Notes: generated from the sequence alone by a model not told the origin. 64,000 nt of DNA from an uncultured Verrucomicrobiales bacterium (GCA_938082635.1 CALLLI010000224.1:1-64000); one strand, 5' to 3'. Positions 19,401 to 29,356 are shown, counted from the stretch's first letter. Numbers and translations: made by a program.

Positions 19401-22182
19401 CGCCATCGGTCTCGACAACGTTGCTGAACAACTCAAGGTGGAGTCCGCAAATTTCCCTGAAGTTCAAGGCGATCCGCGCTTCGTCGGCGGCTTTCCCGTG
19501 GGTGGTCATTTCCGAGTCTATCACAATGACTTCTATGGCAACAAGGGTCACAACGATGTCTTCGACGCCGACAGCGGTCGCTGGGGCGTGAGCCCAGTGC
19601 TAGACTGCCGCTACAATCACTTTCATGGCCCCGTGGGTGACGAACACATGGACCTCGGTGGCGATGCCTATGTCGCCTTCAATATCTTTGAGAACGTCAA
19701 CAAAGATGAATTCACGTCTGACCGTGGCTATGCCAATGCCATCTCCACGGGAGATCGCGGCAGCGGCACCACGGTCGTGGTGGTTGGCAATGTCTTTCGC
19801 AACGTCGAGCATGCCATCAACTGCAAGGTCAACACGGCCACCATCTTCGAGCATAACACGTGCTTAGATTTCTTCAGCGACTACGACTACCGTTCCGGAA
19901 ACATCCAGCAAGACATCCAGGCATCTGCCGTAAACTTATTCGTCCCCGAAGACTTCGGCCCGACTCCTGGTGATGGCGCCTACCTCGGTTACAATGTCTT
20001 CCATGGCTCGCAAGACACTCCGGGCCTCTTCATCCCAGGCAAAGGCTTCCCTCGCCTCATCAGCTGGGCTGACCAGGATGTGCCCGCCCGTCCTCCCAAG
20101 ACGAGCCGCATTCAATTCTATCACAACCTCATCGATTCAGCTCTAGAGGATGAATCCATCGGCGAACGACACCCGGGTAGCGTCTTTGATCCGCAATGGG
20201 GAGAAGGCAATGTGCGTGGACTTCCTGACACCCGCCTCGCTCCTAACGACCTTCCCTACGGCGCAGAGATCCCCGAGTGGGCCTACGTCACTGGAATCAC
20301 AGAGACTTCTGGAACTGAAGTCTCTCTAACCATCGGCGGCCCTGGCATCTTCGCCTATCGCTGGCGACTCGATAACGGACCTTGGAGTGATCCCATCGCG
20401 ATTGCTCCAGGCAGATTTCCCCGTGACACGCCCACGACCCGAACCGCCGTTCTTCTCCTTCAAGAACTAACACTCGGACAGCATCGCATGGAAATTCGTG
20501 GGCAAGACTTCGTAGGGAATTGGCAGCCCGAAGAGACACCAACCGTTCTAGAATGGGAAGTTGAAGACAACTCTACCAACATTGTCCTCAACGAAATTCG
20601 CGCTTCCGGAGGTGATGCCCTAGAGCTCTTCAATCGAGGAGAAGCTGTCGACCTCACAGGCTGGTCTGTAAGCGAAGATCCCACCCTCATGACAAACCCC
20701 TCCTTCCCTGAAGGCACGATGATCGAGACGGGCGGCTATTTCATCGTTGAAGACATCCAGATCGATCGCGATGGCGACACACTCTATCTCATGGATTCGA
20801 ATGGGAGCCTACACGATCTCATCGAGTTCGACTACCAACCGAAGGGCTACACGTTAGGCCGTTTCGGAAACGAATGGCAGCTTTGTCAAGACACTCTTGG
20901 GGAGGCCAACGAGGCCGTTGCCTTGGGAGATGTAAGGGAGTTACGTATCCACGAGATACTCGCAGCCACCAGCAGCGGGCCCCTTTCAGACTGGCTTGAG
21001 TTACACAATCCTCTCATGAACCCAGTCGCGCTGACCGGGCTCCATCTCACTGACAATTTCGCTGGAGTTCCCGCAGCTTACACCTTTCCTGCACACTCCT
21101 ATCTGGGACCAGAAGGCTATCTTGCCCTCGAGGCAGACGGCGAAGATAAAGAAGGCCATGTACCTTTCTCTATCAACGCCGATGGTGAGACCCTAGTATT
21201 GACCAGTGAAGGCGGAGAGATCATCGACCGCGTCTTCCTCAGCCCACAAACAGAAGACCACTCTGTCACTTGGACGACGAATGGAATCGCCTCCTTTGCG
21301 ATCATTCCAAGCCGAGGCTTCGACCCAGCTGAAGAAGAGCTCTCACGCATGCACAGCCTGCTCGACCATCTTAGAATAACCGAGATCCACAACGAGTCGC
21401 TTCCACTGAAAGGCGAGGAGTTCATTGAACTTACCAACACCGGGGACACACCGCTCGATCTCACGGGCGTCAGCTTCACTTTTGGAATTGAATTCACGTT
21501 TCCAGAAATGGTGTTAGATTCCAACTCTTACGTAATTGTGGTCAGAGAGGAAGCTGCCATACGAGCACGCTTTCCGGAGGCTGACCTGCCCATCGCAGGC
21601 GTCTTCGATGGGAAACTGGGGAATAACGGCGAGCAGATCACGCTCATGCTTCCGGAGCCTTACCACACAGCCATCTTGGACTTCTCCTACGAACATCGCG
21701 ATCCCGGCTACTCACTGGAGATCGTCGACACCGAAGCCATGACCTGGAAATGGGGCGACACCCTCCACGGCACGCCAGCCGGTTTCACCACAGGGCCCAC
21801 CGCTTCTCTAACAGGTTACTTAAAGTGGGCAGTAGACTTCAATCAGCCAAGCACTACCACTGACACCGACGAAGACGGTGTCAGCGCGCTGATGGAGTAT
21901 GCCCTAGGAACCAGCCCTAACCGGGGCGAGCCACTTCTCCTACCGCGCATCTCCCCAGATCGACGGTTCATCGTCCCAGTGAATCGTGAGAGCACTGATT
22001 TAATCTACGTCATCGAAACGTCTTCTGATCTGCAGATATGGGAACCTACCGCCACTCGTGGTGTGCGACAGGCCTGGCCATTAAGTCTCGATCCCCAGCC
22101 TTCCGCCACAAACACCACCACCGTTCAGCTAACCTTGCCAGACGAGGCGACCTTCGTGCGCTTGCGCGTGGAGTTGCCTTAG
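16450..22182 (+). CDS. Giant secreted LTD/CotH protein with beta-helix region
   Basis: A 1910-residue protein. Residues 1-24 are a signal peptide. LTD1 spans about 25-145 (VINEFMFHAPG, EEWIELYN). An Ig-like segment lies near 205-290. A CotH-like kinase domain covers about 315-690, with the PHDLDTVMS stretch near 606. A beta-sandwich follows, then a right-handed beta-helix-like region from about 840 to 1260 (TQLRIEPGVQVYL, VRLTVEGTLQV). Three further LTDs start near 1377, 1498 and 1641. The C-terminal part contains DTDEDGVSALMEYALG, a calcium-type motif. CotH domains are atypical protein kinases, and LTDs are found in secreted bacterial proteins. The substrate is unknown. Compared with its three relatives here, this one lacks chitobiase-type domains and has the beta-helix instead. 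Confidence 0.88.
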   Translation: MSLGSIHYLAYLSLLIATVPALLASPVINEFMFHAPGNPADDTREEWIELYNTSKTSINVSGWRFTKGIDFAIPEGTQLPANGFLIVAADTATFHTAHPDINTDVIGNWSGRLSNDSETITLTNANGNPVDQLDYATQGDWGLRTQSAPEKEITGWIWENKADGDGHSLEKRQPLVRLSSGMAWAPSTEAGGTPGATNSTFTENLAPVIQDVEHEPIIPKSSDTITITAQVTDDADPSPEVSLFYRIDGDQPWQRQAMLDNNSTHKTTIGPFSNKAIIEYYIEAQDAEEPKHSWPRRSKKPGGGINIFDVDELEQFNNALVQVDDAYHLNSWEPGSPPRYRIIMTAEQRDLLKKAQDLSSRSVPINVAFHATFVSEDGTGVKARHNVAVRDRGFSSRSGTPVNYHVAFPSGDRWNESKSIQLNSRFPFSQALGAAMFQLAGLSTTEAVPVDVFVNGVSTADTGAIGYSRYVRAEPVNGDWMKRLLPNDPNGNLYRIDDHAAIGTGQFDYAGEDAAPYDVTYLKKTNEALHDYSDIVRLTKVLNQAAPKTFRQEVDQVVNVRQWLRYLATNALIANQEGGLATGRADDFAIYSGVEDPRFILLPHDLDTVMSIGERDFNSTRLDIFVYRRLRGMQKLLSDDTQTIREYYQVYLEMLDDWFNSETIDPVIDQIFEGWVPNDKITKAKSFVVERSDYVLSQIPQENVTIPRPETLERINGRIQSTTGNISFEGRFHVGDVGSIMIGGVEASLSYGERTNLLTSGQWSWDSAASILSPGVNVLAVQYYSEPGGQGEIVHTNTFEVFYRQPVTQVSADSYGDADADNVIHWTKDESPFHLVSDVTIPARTQLRIEPGVQVYLESKVRLTVEGTLQVLGEPNQRVRFGPHPQADDEDDPLLPGQQFGAPKWGGIRLTDSLSPENKILYTDFINAQPTDNKGSIGIIRSECFIDHCTFSGTHYRMVYGRNCSLTVQYCTFPDMFAEDENPVAIGLDNVAEQLKVESANFPEVQGDPRFVGGFPVGGHFRVYHNDFYGNKGHNDVFDADSGRWGVSPVLDCRYNHFHGPVGDEHMDLGGDAYVAFNIFENVNKDEFTSDRGYANAISTGDRGSGTTVVVVGNVFRNVEHAINCKVNTATIFEHNTCLDFFSDYDYRSGNIQQDIQASAVNLFVPEDFGPTPGDGAYLGYNVFHGSQDTPGLFIPGKGFPRLISWADQDVPARPPKTSRIQFYHNLIDSALEDESIGERHPGSVFDPQWGEGNVRGLPDTRLAPNDLPYGAEIPEWAYVTGITETSGTEVSLTIGGPGIFAYRWRLDNGPWSDPIAIAPGRFPRDTPTTRTAVLLLQELTLGQHRMEIRGQDFVGNWQPEETPTVLEWEVEDNSTNIVLNEIRASGGDALELFNRGEAVDLTGWSVSEDPTLMTNPSFPEGTMIETGGYFIVEDIQIDRDGDTLYLMDSNGSLHDLIEFDYQPKGYTLGRFGNEWQLCQDTLGEANEAVALGDVRELRIHEILAATSSGPLSDWLELHNPLMNPVALTGLHLTDNFAGVPAAYTFPAHSYLGPEGYLALEADGEDKEGHVPFSINADGETLVLTSEGGEIIDRVFLSPQTEDHSVTWTTNGIASFAIIPSRGFDPAEEELSRMHSLLDHLRITEIHNESLPLKGEEFIELTNTGDTPLDLTGVSFTFGIEFTFPEMVLDSNSYVIVVREEAAIRARFPEADLPIAGVFDGKLGNNGEQITLMLPEPYHTAILDFSYEHRDPGYSLEIVDTEAMTWKWGDTLHGTPAGFTTGPTASLTGYLKWAVDFNQPSTTTDTDEDGVSALMEYALGTSPNRGEPLLLPRISPDRRFIVPVNRESTDLIYVIETSSDLQIWEPTATRGVRQAWPLSLDPQPSATNTTTVQLTLPDEATFVRLRVELP

Positions 22183-22196
22183 TGTCTGCTTGGCGC

Positions 22197-23078
22197 ATGA
22201 CATCTATCGACCCGCTGAACGCCTCTTGGAAAGCACCGGGACTGCATTTCGAAGAAGGGCTCGGTGATTTACCTATTGCAAAACTCAGTCACGAAGGCGC
22301 TGAGGCGAGTATCGCCCTTCACGGCGCGCACGTCCTCTCATACACACCACAAGGAGCCAAACCTATCTTATGGCTGAGTAAAGAGGCGATCTTCAAAGAC
22401 GGCAAAGCCATTCGCGGCGGCATCCCGGTTTGCTGGCCATGGTTTGCGAATCACCCGAGTGAGCCTAACTATCCGGCTCACGGCGTTGCTCGCACGAGCT
22501 CATGGACTGTTATCGATACGGCACCTGCTAGTCTCACCTTGGAGCTGCAAGCTGATGAAACGACCCGCCAGCATTTCCCCCATAATTTCGTTCTACGATT
22601 GCAGGCCACCTTGTCTGACACTCTCGAGGTCAAGCTAAGCATTCACAATCCAGGTCCAGACGCCTTCACCTACACCGGCGCCTTGCACACCTACTTTGCC
22701 GTTTCACACATCGACCGAGCACGCGTCGAGGGGCTAGACGGACGACCATACATTGACTCTATCGATGGGAAATCCCGTAAGACGCAATCCGGCCCCATCC
22801 ATTTCAAGGAAGAAGTCGACCGGATCTATCTAGAAACCGAGGACGACTGTCTCGTCTGCGATGAAGGCTGGGATCGCACGATTCGGATCGAAAAAGAAGG
22901 AAGCCGCTCGACCGTGGTCTGGAATCCTTGGATCGCCAAGGCCCAGCGCATGGCCGATTTCGGTGATCAAGAATACCAAGAAATGCTCTGTGTGGAGACC
23001 ACAAACGCGGCAGACGATGCCATGGCTGTCCCACCAGGGCAGGTCCATCGTGTCCAACTCACTCTCAGCCAGGACTAG
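22197..23078 (+). CDS. D-hexose-6-phosphate mutarotase (aldose 1-epimerase family)
   Basis: This 293-residue protein belongs to the YeaD-like glucose-6-phosphate 1-epimerase branch of the galactose mutarotase superfamily. Key stretches are ALHGAHVLSYTPQG, WLS, AIRGGIPVCWPWF, PAHGVARTSSW, ALHTYFAV and VVWNPW near the C-terminus. The HG-AR and ALHTYF motifs carry the expected catalytic His and substrate residues. It interconverts alpha and beta anomers of hexose 6-phosphates in the cytoplasm. The start at ATG 22197, 14 bases after the stop of the giant upstream gene, is chosen because an in-frame start at 22038 would lie inside that gene. Confidence 0.9.
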   Translation: MTSIDPLNASWKAPGLHFEEGLGDLPIAKLSHEGAEASIALHGAHVLSYTPQGAKPILWLSKEAIFKDGKAIRGGIPVCWPWFANHPSEPNYPAHGVARTSSWTVIDTAPASLTLELQADETTRQHFPHNFVLRLQATLSDTLEVKLSIHNPGPDAFTYTGALHTYFAVSHIDRARVEGLDGRPYIDSIDGKSRKTQSGPIHFKEEVDRIYLETEDDCLVCDEGWDRTIRIEKEGSRSTVVWNPWIAKAQRMADFGDQEYQEMLCVETTNAADDAMAVPPGQVHRVQLTLSQD

Positions 23079-23151
23079 CGCCAGGCCGAACTATCGATTA
23101 GCTTGCACTTGGCAAGACGACTTCCCGTCTTCACGCTTGGCCCCTACGCTC

Positions 23152-26100
23152 ATGAAGAAACCCCTATTCCTTGTCCTAAGTCTGGTCTTCCCCTTGCTCG
23201 TTGCACGCGCGCAAGACACCGCCATCATCTCTGAATTCATGGCCTCCAACCTGGAAGCGCTTGAAGACGACGATGGCGACTCCTCGGATTGGATCGAGTT
23301 CTACAATCCCACTGGAAGTGACCTCAGTCTGCGCGATCACTTCCTGACTGACGATCGGCGCAATCTCCGCAAATGGAAGGTGCCAGGTTCACTCAGCGTT
23401 TCTCCAGGCGGCTACGGCCTCCTCTTTGCTTCAGGCAAAGATCGTGGTGGACTCTTTGCTTCCACCTTCCATACAAATTTCGAACTGAGCGAGTCAGGTG
23501 AGTATCTGGCCCTGGTCGCTCCGGATGGGGAAACCATCTTAAGTGAGTTTGCTAGCAAATACCCCAAACAACGTGTCGGACTCTCCTATGGTATCGGGAA
23601 CAACGAGAATGCTGGCACTGAGGAACGCTATTTCGAAACACCGACACCACGTGCCGCCAACGGCCCTGGTCGCGTTGATCTTCCGCCTCGCGTTGCCGAC
23701 ACAAAGTTCAGTGTGAGCCGAGGTTTCTATGAAGAGCCTATCACCGTCGAGATCACGACCGAAACAGAAGGGGCGGTGATCTACTATAGCACTGACGGAA
23801 GTGATCCGAGCAAAGGATCCGTCTTCGTTCCTGGGAATTCTTATACGGAGCCGTTGATCATTGATGAAACGACAGTGCTACGCGCTCGCGCTTTCAAGGA
23901 TGGAATCGAGCCAACCAACATCGATACCAACACTTACATCTTCACTAGCAGTGTAAAACGTCAGCCAGATGATCCAGTCGGTTATCCGGAAAGATGGGAG
24001 CAAGGCCAGAGTGCCGACTACGAGATGGACCCAGACGTGGTGGATGATCCCGCTTACAAAGATGAGATCGAAGTAGCCCTCAAGGATATTCCTTCGATCT
24101 CGGTCGTCTCTGATCCTGACAATCTCTTTGGGAGAGACGGTCTGTATCTCAATGTGACTCGAAGACCGCAACAAGGTGAGGGTGCCGATTTCAATTATGA
24201 ATATGGAGTCTCGGCCGAGTTCCTTTTTGCGGATGGTGAAGCCCTGCAAATTGACTGCGGCCTTCGCTCGCAGGGAGGTGCAAGCCGAAACCCCGGGAGT
24301 TCGCCAAAGCACGCGATGAGCTTACGCTTCAGAAATGCGTATGGTGCTGGCAAGCTCGCCTTTCCCCTGCTGAAGGATTCACCGCAAACTGCATTCAACT
24401 CCATCCAACTTCGGGCCCGCTATAACAATACTTGGCATCATAGCAACAGCGCCCAGCAGGGACGCGCCCAGTTAATGCGGGATCAGTTTGCCCGCGATAC
24501 AGCGTTGGACATGGGCTTCGAAGGGGCCGGTCATGGCAACTACTTCCATCTTTTTTTAAATGGTCTCTACTGGGGGATCTACAATGTCCATGAACGTATG
24601 GATCACACCCACTATGCGTTCTATTACGGTGGTCAAGCGGGTGAGATTGATGCGCTAAATGGTGGTAGCGCAACCAACGGGTCCACCTCTGAGTACAACG
24701 CGATGAAGAGCGCTGTGTCTAATGATAATACACCTTGGGAACGCATTGAAGAGCTTGTGGACATTGATGACTACATTGATTGGACGATCGTTCAGCGTTG
24801 GATGGGAAATCATGATCTTAAGAATGACGGCAACTGGAAAGCTGCTGGTGGTGGTCCTGGCAAATTGCCATGGCGTTTCTTCTTGTGGGATACGGAGCGA
24901 ATTATCGAGGAAGTGAACTTCCGGTTACCGACGCCTGTGGCCGATCCTACTGGTATTCTGGATAACCTCAGTGATCACCCGGAATTTGTTCGCCGCTTTG
25001 GCGACCGCCTACAAAAGCACATGTACAATGGCGGCGCGCTCACTCCCCAAGCCAACATCAGCCGATGGCAAGAACGGGCCGACGAACTCCACCTTGCCAT
25101 GATTGCGGAGAGCGCCCGATGGGGTGACTATCGCCGCGCAAATAATCCCTACACCCGGGATGACGAATGGCTGACGGAACAAAAGCGCATTCTTGAAGAC
25201 TTTTTTCCTAACCGTGGAGAGGAAGCACTCGATAACTTCGAAGGTTGGGGGCTCTATCCGAAAATGGCTGGCGTCGATCTGGGACAGGTCGGCGGAGCAG
25301 TTGCGCAGGATTTCACTCTGAAGCTGTCGTCAAAAGGTGTCTCTTTATTCAATCCAGGAAAGATCTACTACACGCTGAATGGAAACGATCCGAGCACGAT
25401 GGCCGGAGAGATCGATTCGGAAGCGATTGAATATTCCAGTGGAGTAACTCTCACGGATTCCGCATGGGTGAAAGCGCGTGTCCGGACCTCGAGTGGAGAT
25501 TGGAGTGCCCTGACGGAATCTTACTACCGTGTCGCGGCGCCCCCAGCAAATGCCTCGAACACGGTGATCTCCGAAGTGATGTATCATCCGGCACCGCCCA
25601 CCGCTGACGAATCGGCAGCGGGTCACGTGAGTAGCGATGACTTTGAGTATGTCGAGTTGCACAATGCCAGTGATCAAGTGGTGGATCTCACGGGGTGCCG
25701 CTTTAGTCGGGGGCTGCGCTATGAGTTTGTGGCCGGTCCAAATGCTTTGTTAGCGCCCGGTGCGAGCTTGATCCTCGTCGTTGATGAAGCCGCGTTTCGT
25801 TTCCGATATGGCGATGCGATTGCCATTGCCGGAATCTATGATGGTAGCCTGACAAACGGCAGCGAAGCGATCGAGCTCATCAATCCTGAAGGTGCAGTTA
25901 TTCAGGAGTTTGAGTACAGTGATGGCGGCTCGTGGCCCCAAACGGCCGATGGCGTAGGCTTCTCACTCGTTCTCACGGATAACAGCGCTGATCCAAGCAA
26001 AGGCACCTCTTGGCGCGCAAGTGCTGCGCTGGGTGGCTCCCCGGGCACTGATGAAACGGCTCCAAGCTTTGGTGTCGTGATCAATGAGATTCTTACCAAC

Positions 26101-27450
26101 TCCGCACCGCCTGCGGTCGATGCGATCGAGCTTTTCAATAGCGGAGCCGAAGCCGTCGACCTGAGTGGCTGGCTCCTGACGGACGATCCAAATGAACCCA
26201 GCAAGTATACCATTGGAGCAGTATCCAACATTCCTGCTGGGGGCTACCTCGTGATCCTTGAAGACAATGACAGTGATCCTGCAAACAATGCTGACTTGCC
26301 TGCCGAGTTCTTTGGCAACGCCTTCTCGCTCAGTTCACGTGGCGACGCCATTCACCTCTTCTCCGCTCAGAGTGACGGCCAATTGACCGGCTACAGCAAT
26401 GGCTTTTCGTTCGGCGATGCCGAAGAAGGCGTCACCTTTGGGCGAGTCGTCGATTCACAAGGCCGGGTCGAGTATCCTACCCAGGCAACGGCTTCACTCG
26501 GTGATGCCAACAGCGCTCCACGCATTGGCCAGGTTGTCTTCTCAGAGATCATGTACCATTCCTCTCAAGCCGACGACGCCGGTGAATTTCTCGAATTGGT
26601 CAACCGCTCTCAAGCTTCTGTCAGTCTCGCAGGCTGGCAGATAAGCGGCATCGGATTCACCTTCCCCGAAGGCGCCACCATCGCGGCAGGAGAGGTCATT
26701 CTCGTCACCCGCGCCACAGCCGATGCGGCCCGCGCCCTCTACCCGAGCATTCCTGACGGCGTTACCATCTTCGGTGGCTTCAACGGACGACTCAACAACG
26801 ACGGTGAACGCCTCGCCCTAGAACGTCTGGGCGAAACCTACCTCGACAACGGGATCGAGAAGACGACACAGATCACTGAAGACTCGCTTCGTTACAATGA
26901 CGCAGAACCTTGGCCAATTGCAGCCGACGGGACAGGCCGTTCACTTGAACGCACCTCACTAGATGCCTATGCCGATGAAGTCATGAGCTGGAACGCGTCT
27001 ACTGCCGAGCAAGGTAGCCCTGGCACTGCTGATGGAGGTGTCGAGCCTCAACCAGGACTTACTTTCGCACAATGGCAGGCCGAAACGTTTAGCGCTAATC
27101 AGTTAGGCAATGACGCAATCGCAGGCCCCATGGCTGACCCAGACACAGACGGCTTCATCAATCGACTAGAGTATGTCTTTGCCACAGACCCACTAACGTC
27201 AGAGAGCGGCGCAGTCATCACAGCCATCACCGAGGGAGATGCCGTTAAGGTGCGCTATCAACGTCGACGCAATCTCGAGGGATCCCCCGTCAACGCCGAA
27301 ATCTCCCAAGATCTTCAGGGCTGGCAGGCTGCAGGTGCCGCTGTTATTGAATCTGAAACCACTGTCATCGATGCCACACGCGAGACCGTGACACTCACAC
27401 TAGACAGTTCTATGGATGTGCATTTCCTGCGCCTCTCCGTTTCGGAATAG
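23152..27450 (+). CDS. Giant secreted LTD/CotH protein with chitobiase-type domains
   Basis: A 1432-residue protein starting at ATG 23152; an earlier in-frame start at 22861 lies inside the mutarotase gene. Residues 1-20 are a signal peptide ending ARA. LTD1 is at about 22-150 (AIISEFMASN, SDWIEFYN). A chitobiase/beta-hexosaminidase C-terminal type domain is at about 183-264 (VIYYSTDGSDP). The CotH kinase-like domain covers about 310-690 (GLRSQGGASR, LNGLYWGIYNVHERMD, FLWDTERI). A second chitobiase-type domain lies at about 713-793. LTDs start near 803, 973 and 1123. The C-terminal 130 residues include DPDTDGFINRLEYVF. It is closely similar in order to the protein at 57553-62211. Its TAG stop abuts the ATG of the next gene. 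Confidence 0.9.
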   Translation: MKKPLFLVLSLVFPLLVARAQDTAIISEFMASNLEALEDDDGDSSDWIEFYNPTGSDLSLRDHFLTDDRRNLRKWKVPGSLSVSPGGYGLLFASGKDRGGLFASTFHTNFELSESGEYLALVAPDGETILSEFASKYPKQRVGLSYGIGNNENAGTEERYFETPTPRAANGPGRVDLPPRVADTKFSVSRGFYEEPITVEITTETEGAVIYYSTDGSDPSKGSVFVPGNSYTEPLIIDETTVLRARAFKDGIEPTNIDTNTYIFTSSVKRQPDDPVGYPERWEQGQSADYEMDPDVVDDPAYKDEIEVALKDIPSISVVSDPDNLFGRDGLYLNVTRRPQQGEGADFNYEYGVSAEFLFADGEALQIDCGLRSQGGASRNPGSSPKHAMSLRFRNAYGAGKLAFPLLKDSPQTAFNSIQLRARYNNTWHHSNSAQQGRAQLMRDQFARDTALDMGFEGAGHGNYFHLFLNGLYWGIYNVHERMDHTHYAFYYGGQAGEIDALNGGSATNGSTSEYNAMKSAVSNDNTPWERIEELVDIDDYIDWTIVQRWMGNHDLKNDGNWKAAGGGPGKLPWRFFLWDTERIIEEVNFRLPTPVADPTGILDNLSDHPEFVRRFGDRLQKHMYNGGALTPQANISRWQERADELHLAMIAESARWGDYRRANNPYTRDDEWLTEQKRILEDFFPNRGEEALDNFEGWGLYPKMAGVDLGQVGGAVAQDFTLKLSSKGVSLFNPGKIYYTLNGNDPSTMAGEIDSEAIEYSSGVTLTDSAWVKARVRTSSGDWSALTESYYRVAAPPANASNTVISEVMYHPAPPTADESAAGHVSSDDFEYVELHNASDQVVDLTGCRFSRGLRYEFVAGPNALLAPGASLILVVDEAAFRFRYGDAIAIAGIYDGSLTNGSEAIELINPEGAVIQEFEYSDGGSWPQTADGVGFSLVLTDNSADPSKGTSWRASAALGGSPGTDETAPSFGVVINEILTNSAPPAVDAIELFNSGAEAVDLSGWLLTDDPNEPSKYTIGAVSNIPAGGYLVILEDNDSDPANNADLPAEFFGNAFSLSSRGDAIHLFSAQSDGQLTGYSNGFSFGDAEEGVTFGRVVDSQGRVEYPTQATASLGDANSAPRIGQVVFSEIMYHSSQADDAGEFLELVNRSQASVSLAGWQISGIGFTFPEGATIAAGEVILVTRATADAARALYPSIPDGVTIFGGFNGRLNNDGERLALERLGETYLDNGIEKTTQITEDSLRYNDAEPWPIAADGTGRSLERTSLDAYADEVMSWNASTAEQGSPGTADGGVEPQPGLTFAQWQAETFSANQLGNDAIAGPMADPDTDGFINRLEYVFATDPLTSESGAVITAITEGDAVKVRYQRRRNLEGSPVNAEISQDLQGWQAAGAAVIESETTVIDATRETVTLTLDSSMDVHFLRLSVSE

Positions 27451-28515
27451 ATGATTCGAGTTCTCCTTTGCCTCGTTCTCCTCTGTCCTGACATCCTCGC
27501 CGAAGAGGCGCCCTCCAGTTTCGGATCCAAGCAACAGAGCCAAGCCTATCGCTGGCTTTGCTCAAAGGATTCCAATACCCGCAGGCGCGCTCACCAATCC
27601 CTTGGCCAGCTCTCAGAGAACGATGGGGCTATCCACAAACGCCTTCTCAAAAAGGCGCACCAGCACCATGCCACACCGTTGGAGAATGCCTTGGAGCGCG
27701 TTTACCAGAACCTCCAGCCATTCGCCGAAGCCCGACGGAATTGGAACTACGAATGCACAAAAGCACTCAAGCTGGGTCGAAAGAACTTGGACTATGACAC
27801 CAATGACCTGAAGAAGCTTGATCAGCTCCTCAAGAAAGTAGCCCGCACCTATAGAGAACTCCAAAGACAAGCGCAGGCCGCCAGCAACAGTCGGAAGGCC
27901 TTGGAGCCAGCTGGAAAAGTTCTGCTAGAACTCGACATGGAACTGGCCATGCTCGTAGGTGACGAAGAGGACGCCTTTGATCTTTCGTTAATCGAGGTCT
28001 ACGAGGACCTGCCTTTCGGGGACAATGTCATTGACTTGATCAAACAGGCCGAAAGCCTCATCGCGCAACACCAGCAGTTTGTTCAGATCGACGCCTATAA
28101 CAACGAAGCCTCGAAATGGCCGACATCACCCCAACGGGGCTTTGCCAAGATCATCAACGAGATGCGCATCGAGCTAGGCCTCAGTCCGCTCTACTTGCAG
28201 AAAGAACTCACTCAAGGAAGCATCCATCACAGCGCCGAAATGGCCAAGCTTGGCTACTTTGCACACCAGTCCCCCACTCCTGCGAATGCCTCACCAGCGA
28301 AACGCGCGAAGAACGCAAGCTACGCCGGCAGCTGGCAAGGCGAGAACATCTACAAAGGAAGCAGCTCACCCATGGCCGCCTACGTCGCGTGGTGGAAGAG
28401 CGATGGCCACCGCAAGATCATGCTCATGGATGGCCCGAACCACCTAGGAATCGGTCTGGTCAAAGCCCATTGGACGTTGAGCATGGGCAAAGGGAAGGCT
28501 CCAAATAGCACTTAG
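27451..28515 (+). CDS. Secreted CAP (SCP/PR-1-like) domain protein
   Basis: This 354-residue protein has a short signal peptide (residues 1-17, MIRVLLCLVLLCPDILA), then a helical charged region of about 200 residues with no recognised domain. The C-terminal CAP domain spans about 225-345. CAP features are INEMRIELGLSPL, HHSAEMAKLGYFAH, GENIYKG and WWKSDGHRKIML, matching the four CAP signature regions with their conserved His and Glu. CAP proteins in bacteria are extracellular and of mostly unknown activity. The start codon follows the previous gene's stop with no gap, so translation is probably coupled to the LTD/CotH protein. Confidence 0.88.
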   Translation: MIRVLLCLVLLCPDILAEEAPSSFGSKQQSQAYRWLCSKDSNTRRRAHQSLGQLSENDGAIHKRLLKKAHQHHATPLENALERVYQNLQPFAEARRNWNYECTKALKLGRKNLDYDTNDLKKLDQLLKKVARTYRELQRQAQAASNSRKALEPAGKVLLELDMELAMLVGDEEDAFDLSLIEVYEDLPFGDNVIDLIKQAESLIAQHQQFVQIDAYNNEASKWPTSPQRGFAKIINEMRIELGLSPLYLQKELTQGSIHHSAEMAKLGYFAHQSPTPANASPAKRAKNASYAGSWQGENIYKGSSSPMAAYVAWWKSDGHRKIMLMDGPNHLGIGLVKAHWTLSMGKGKAPNST

Positions 28516-28576
28516 CTCAGATAGACTTAACAGAAATTTAACAAAGCCATATTAAACCACAGCAGGAGTAGGGCGT

Positions 28577-29356
28577 CTACACTTCAGCCATTTTTTGAAA
28601 CGGCCGCACCGGAATCCCGCGCTTCTCAAGATGCACTTTGGCTTCAGCAATCGTGTATTCGCCAAAGTGAAAGATACTCGCCGCCAACACCGCGTCGGCT
28701 TTGCCTTCTGTGAGACCATCCGCAAGGTGATCAAGATTTCCCACGCCACCACTGGCGATGACGGGAATGGTAAGCGCCTCGCTCACGGTCCGGGTCAATT
28801 CCAGGTCGAAGCCGTCCTTAGTCCCATCCGCATCCATGCTCGTAAGCAAGATCTCTCCTGCGCCTAACTCTTCACCACGCTTTGCCCACTCGATCGCATC
28901 CAGCTCCGTTGGGTTGCGACCACCATGCGTGTAGACGGTCCAGCTTCCGCATTCGTTGCGCTTGGCATCGATGGCGAGGACAATGCACTGCACGCCAAAG
29001 GCACGAGCGCCTTCGGACAACACTTCAGGCCTGTGAATGGCCGCCGTGTTCACACTCACCTTATCGGCACCGGCACGAAGCATCCTGCGCATGTCCTCCA
29101 CTTCCCTGATACCGCCTCCGACTGTCAGGGGCATGTGACACTGCCGCGCGGTTTCTTCCACCACCTCCACCATGGTCTTACGCGCGTCTGACGACGCCGT
29201 GATGTCCAGGAAGACAAGCTCGTCTGCACCCTGACGTTGATACTCGATGGCGCACTCCACAGGATCTCCCGCGTCACGCAGGTTCACAAACTGAGTGCCC
29301 TTGACCACGCGGCCACCGGTGACATCGAGGCAAGGAATGATTCGTTTGGTCAGCAT
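28577..29356 (-). CDS. hisF: Imidazole glycerol phosphate synthase, cyclase subunit
   Basis: A 259-residue TIM-barrel enzyme that, with HisH ammonia, converts PRFAR to imidazole glycerol phosphate and AICAR in histidine synthesis. It begins [12 protein letters not shown], with the catalytic Asp11, and continues with [68 protein letters not shown] (second catalytic Asp) and [10 protein letters not shown]. All motifs are intact and length is typical. It stands alone, without other his genes nearby, which is common in these genomes. Confidence 0.97.
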   Translation of the reverse strand: MLTKRIIPCLDVTGGRVVKGTQFVNLRDAGDPVECAIEYQRQGADELVFLDITASSDARKTMVEVVEETARQCHMPLTVGGGIREVEDMRRMLRAGADKVSVNTAAIHRPEVLSEGARAFGVQCIVLAIDAKRNECGSWTVYTHGGRNPTELDAIEWAKRGEELGAGEILLTSMDADGTKDGFDLELTRTVSEALTIPVIASGGVGNLDHLADGLTEGKADAVLAASIFHFGEYTIAEAKVHLEKRGIPVRPFQKMAEV

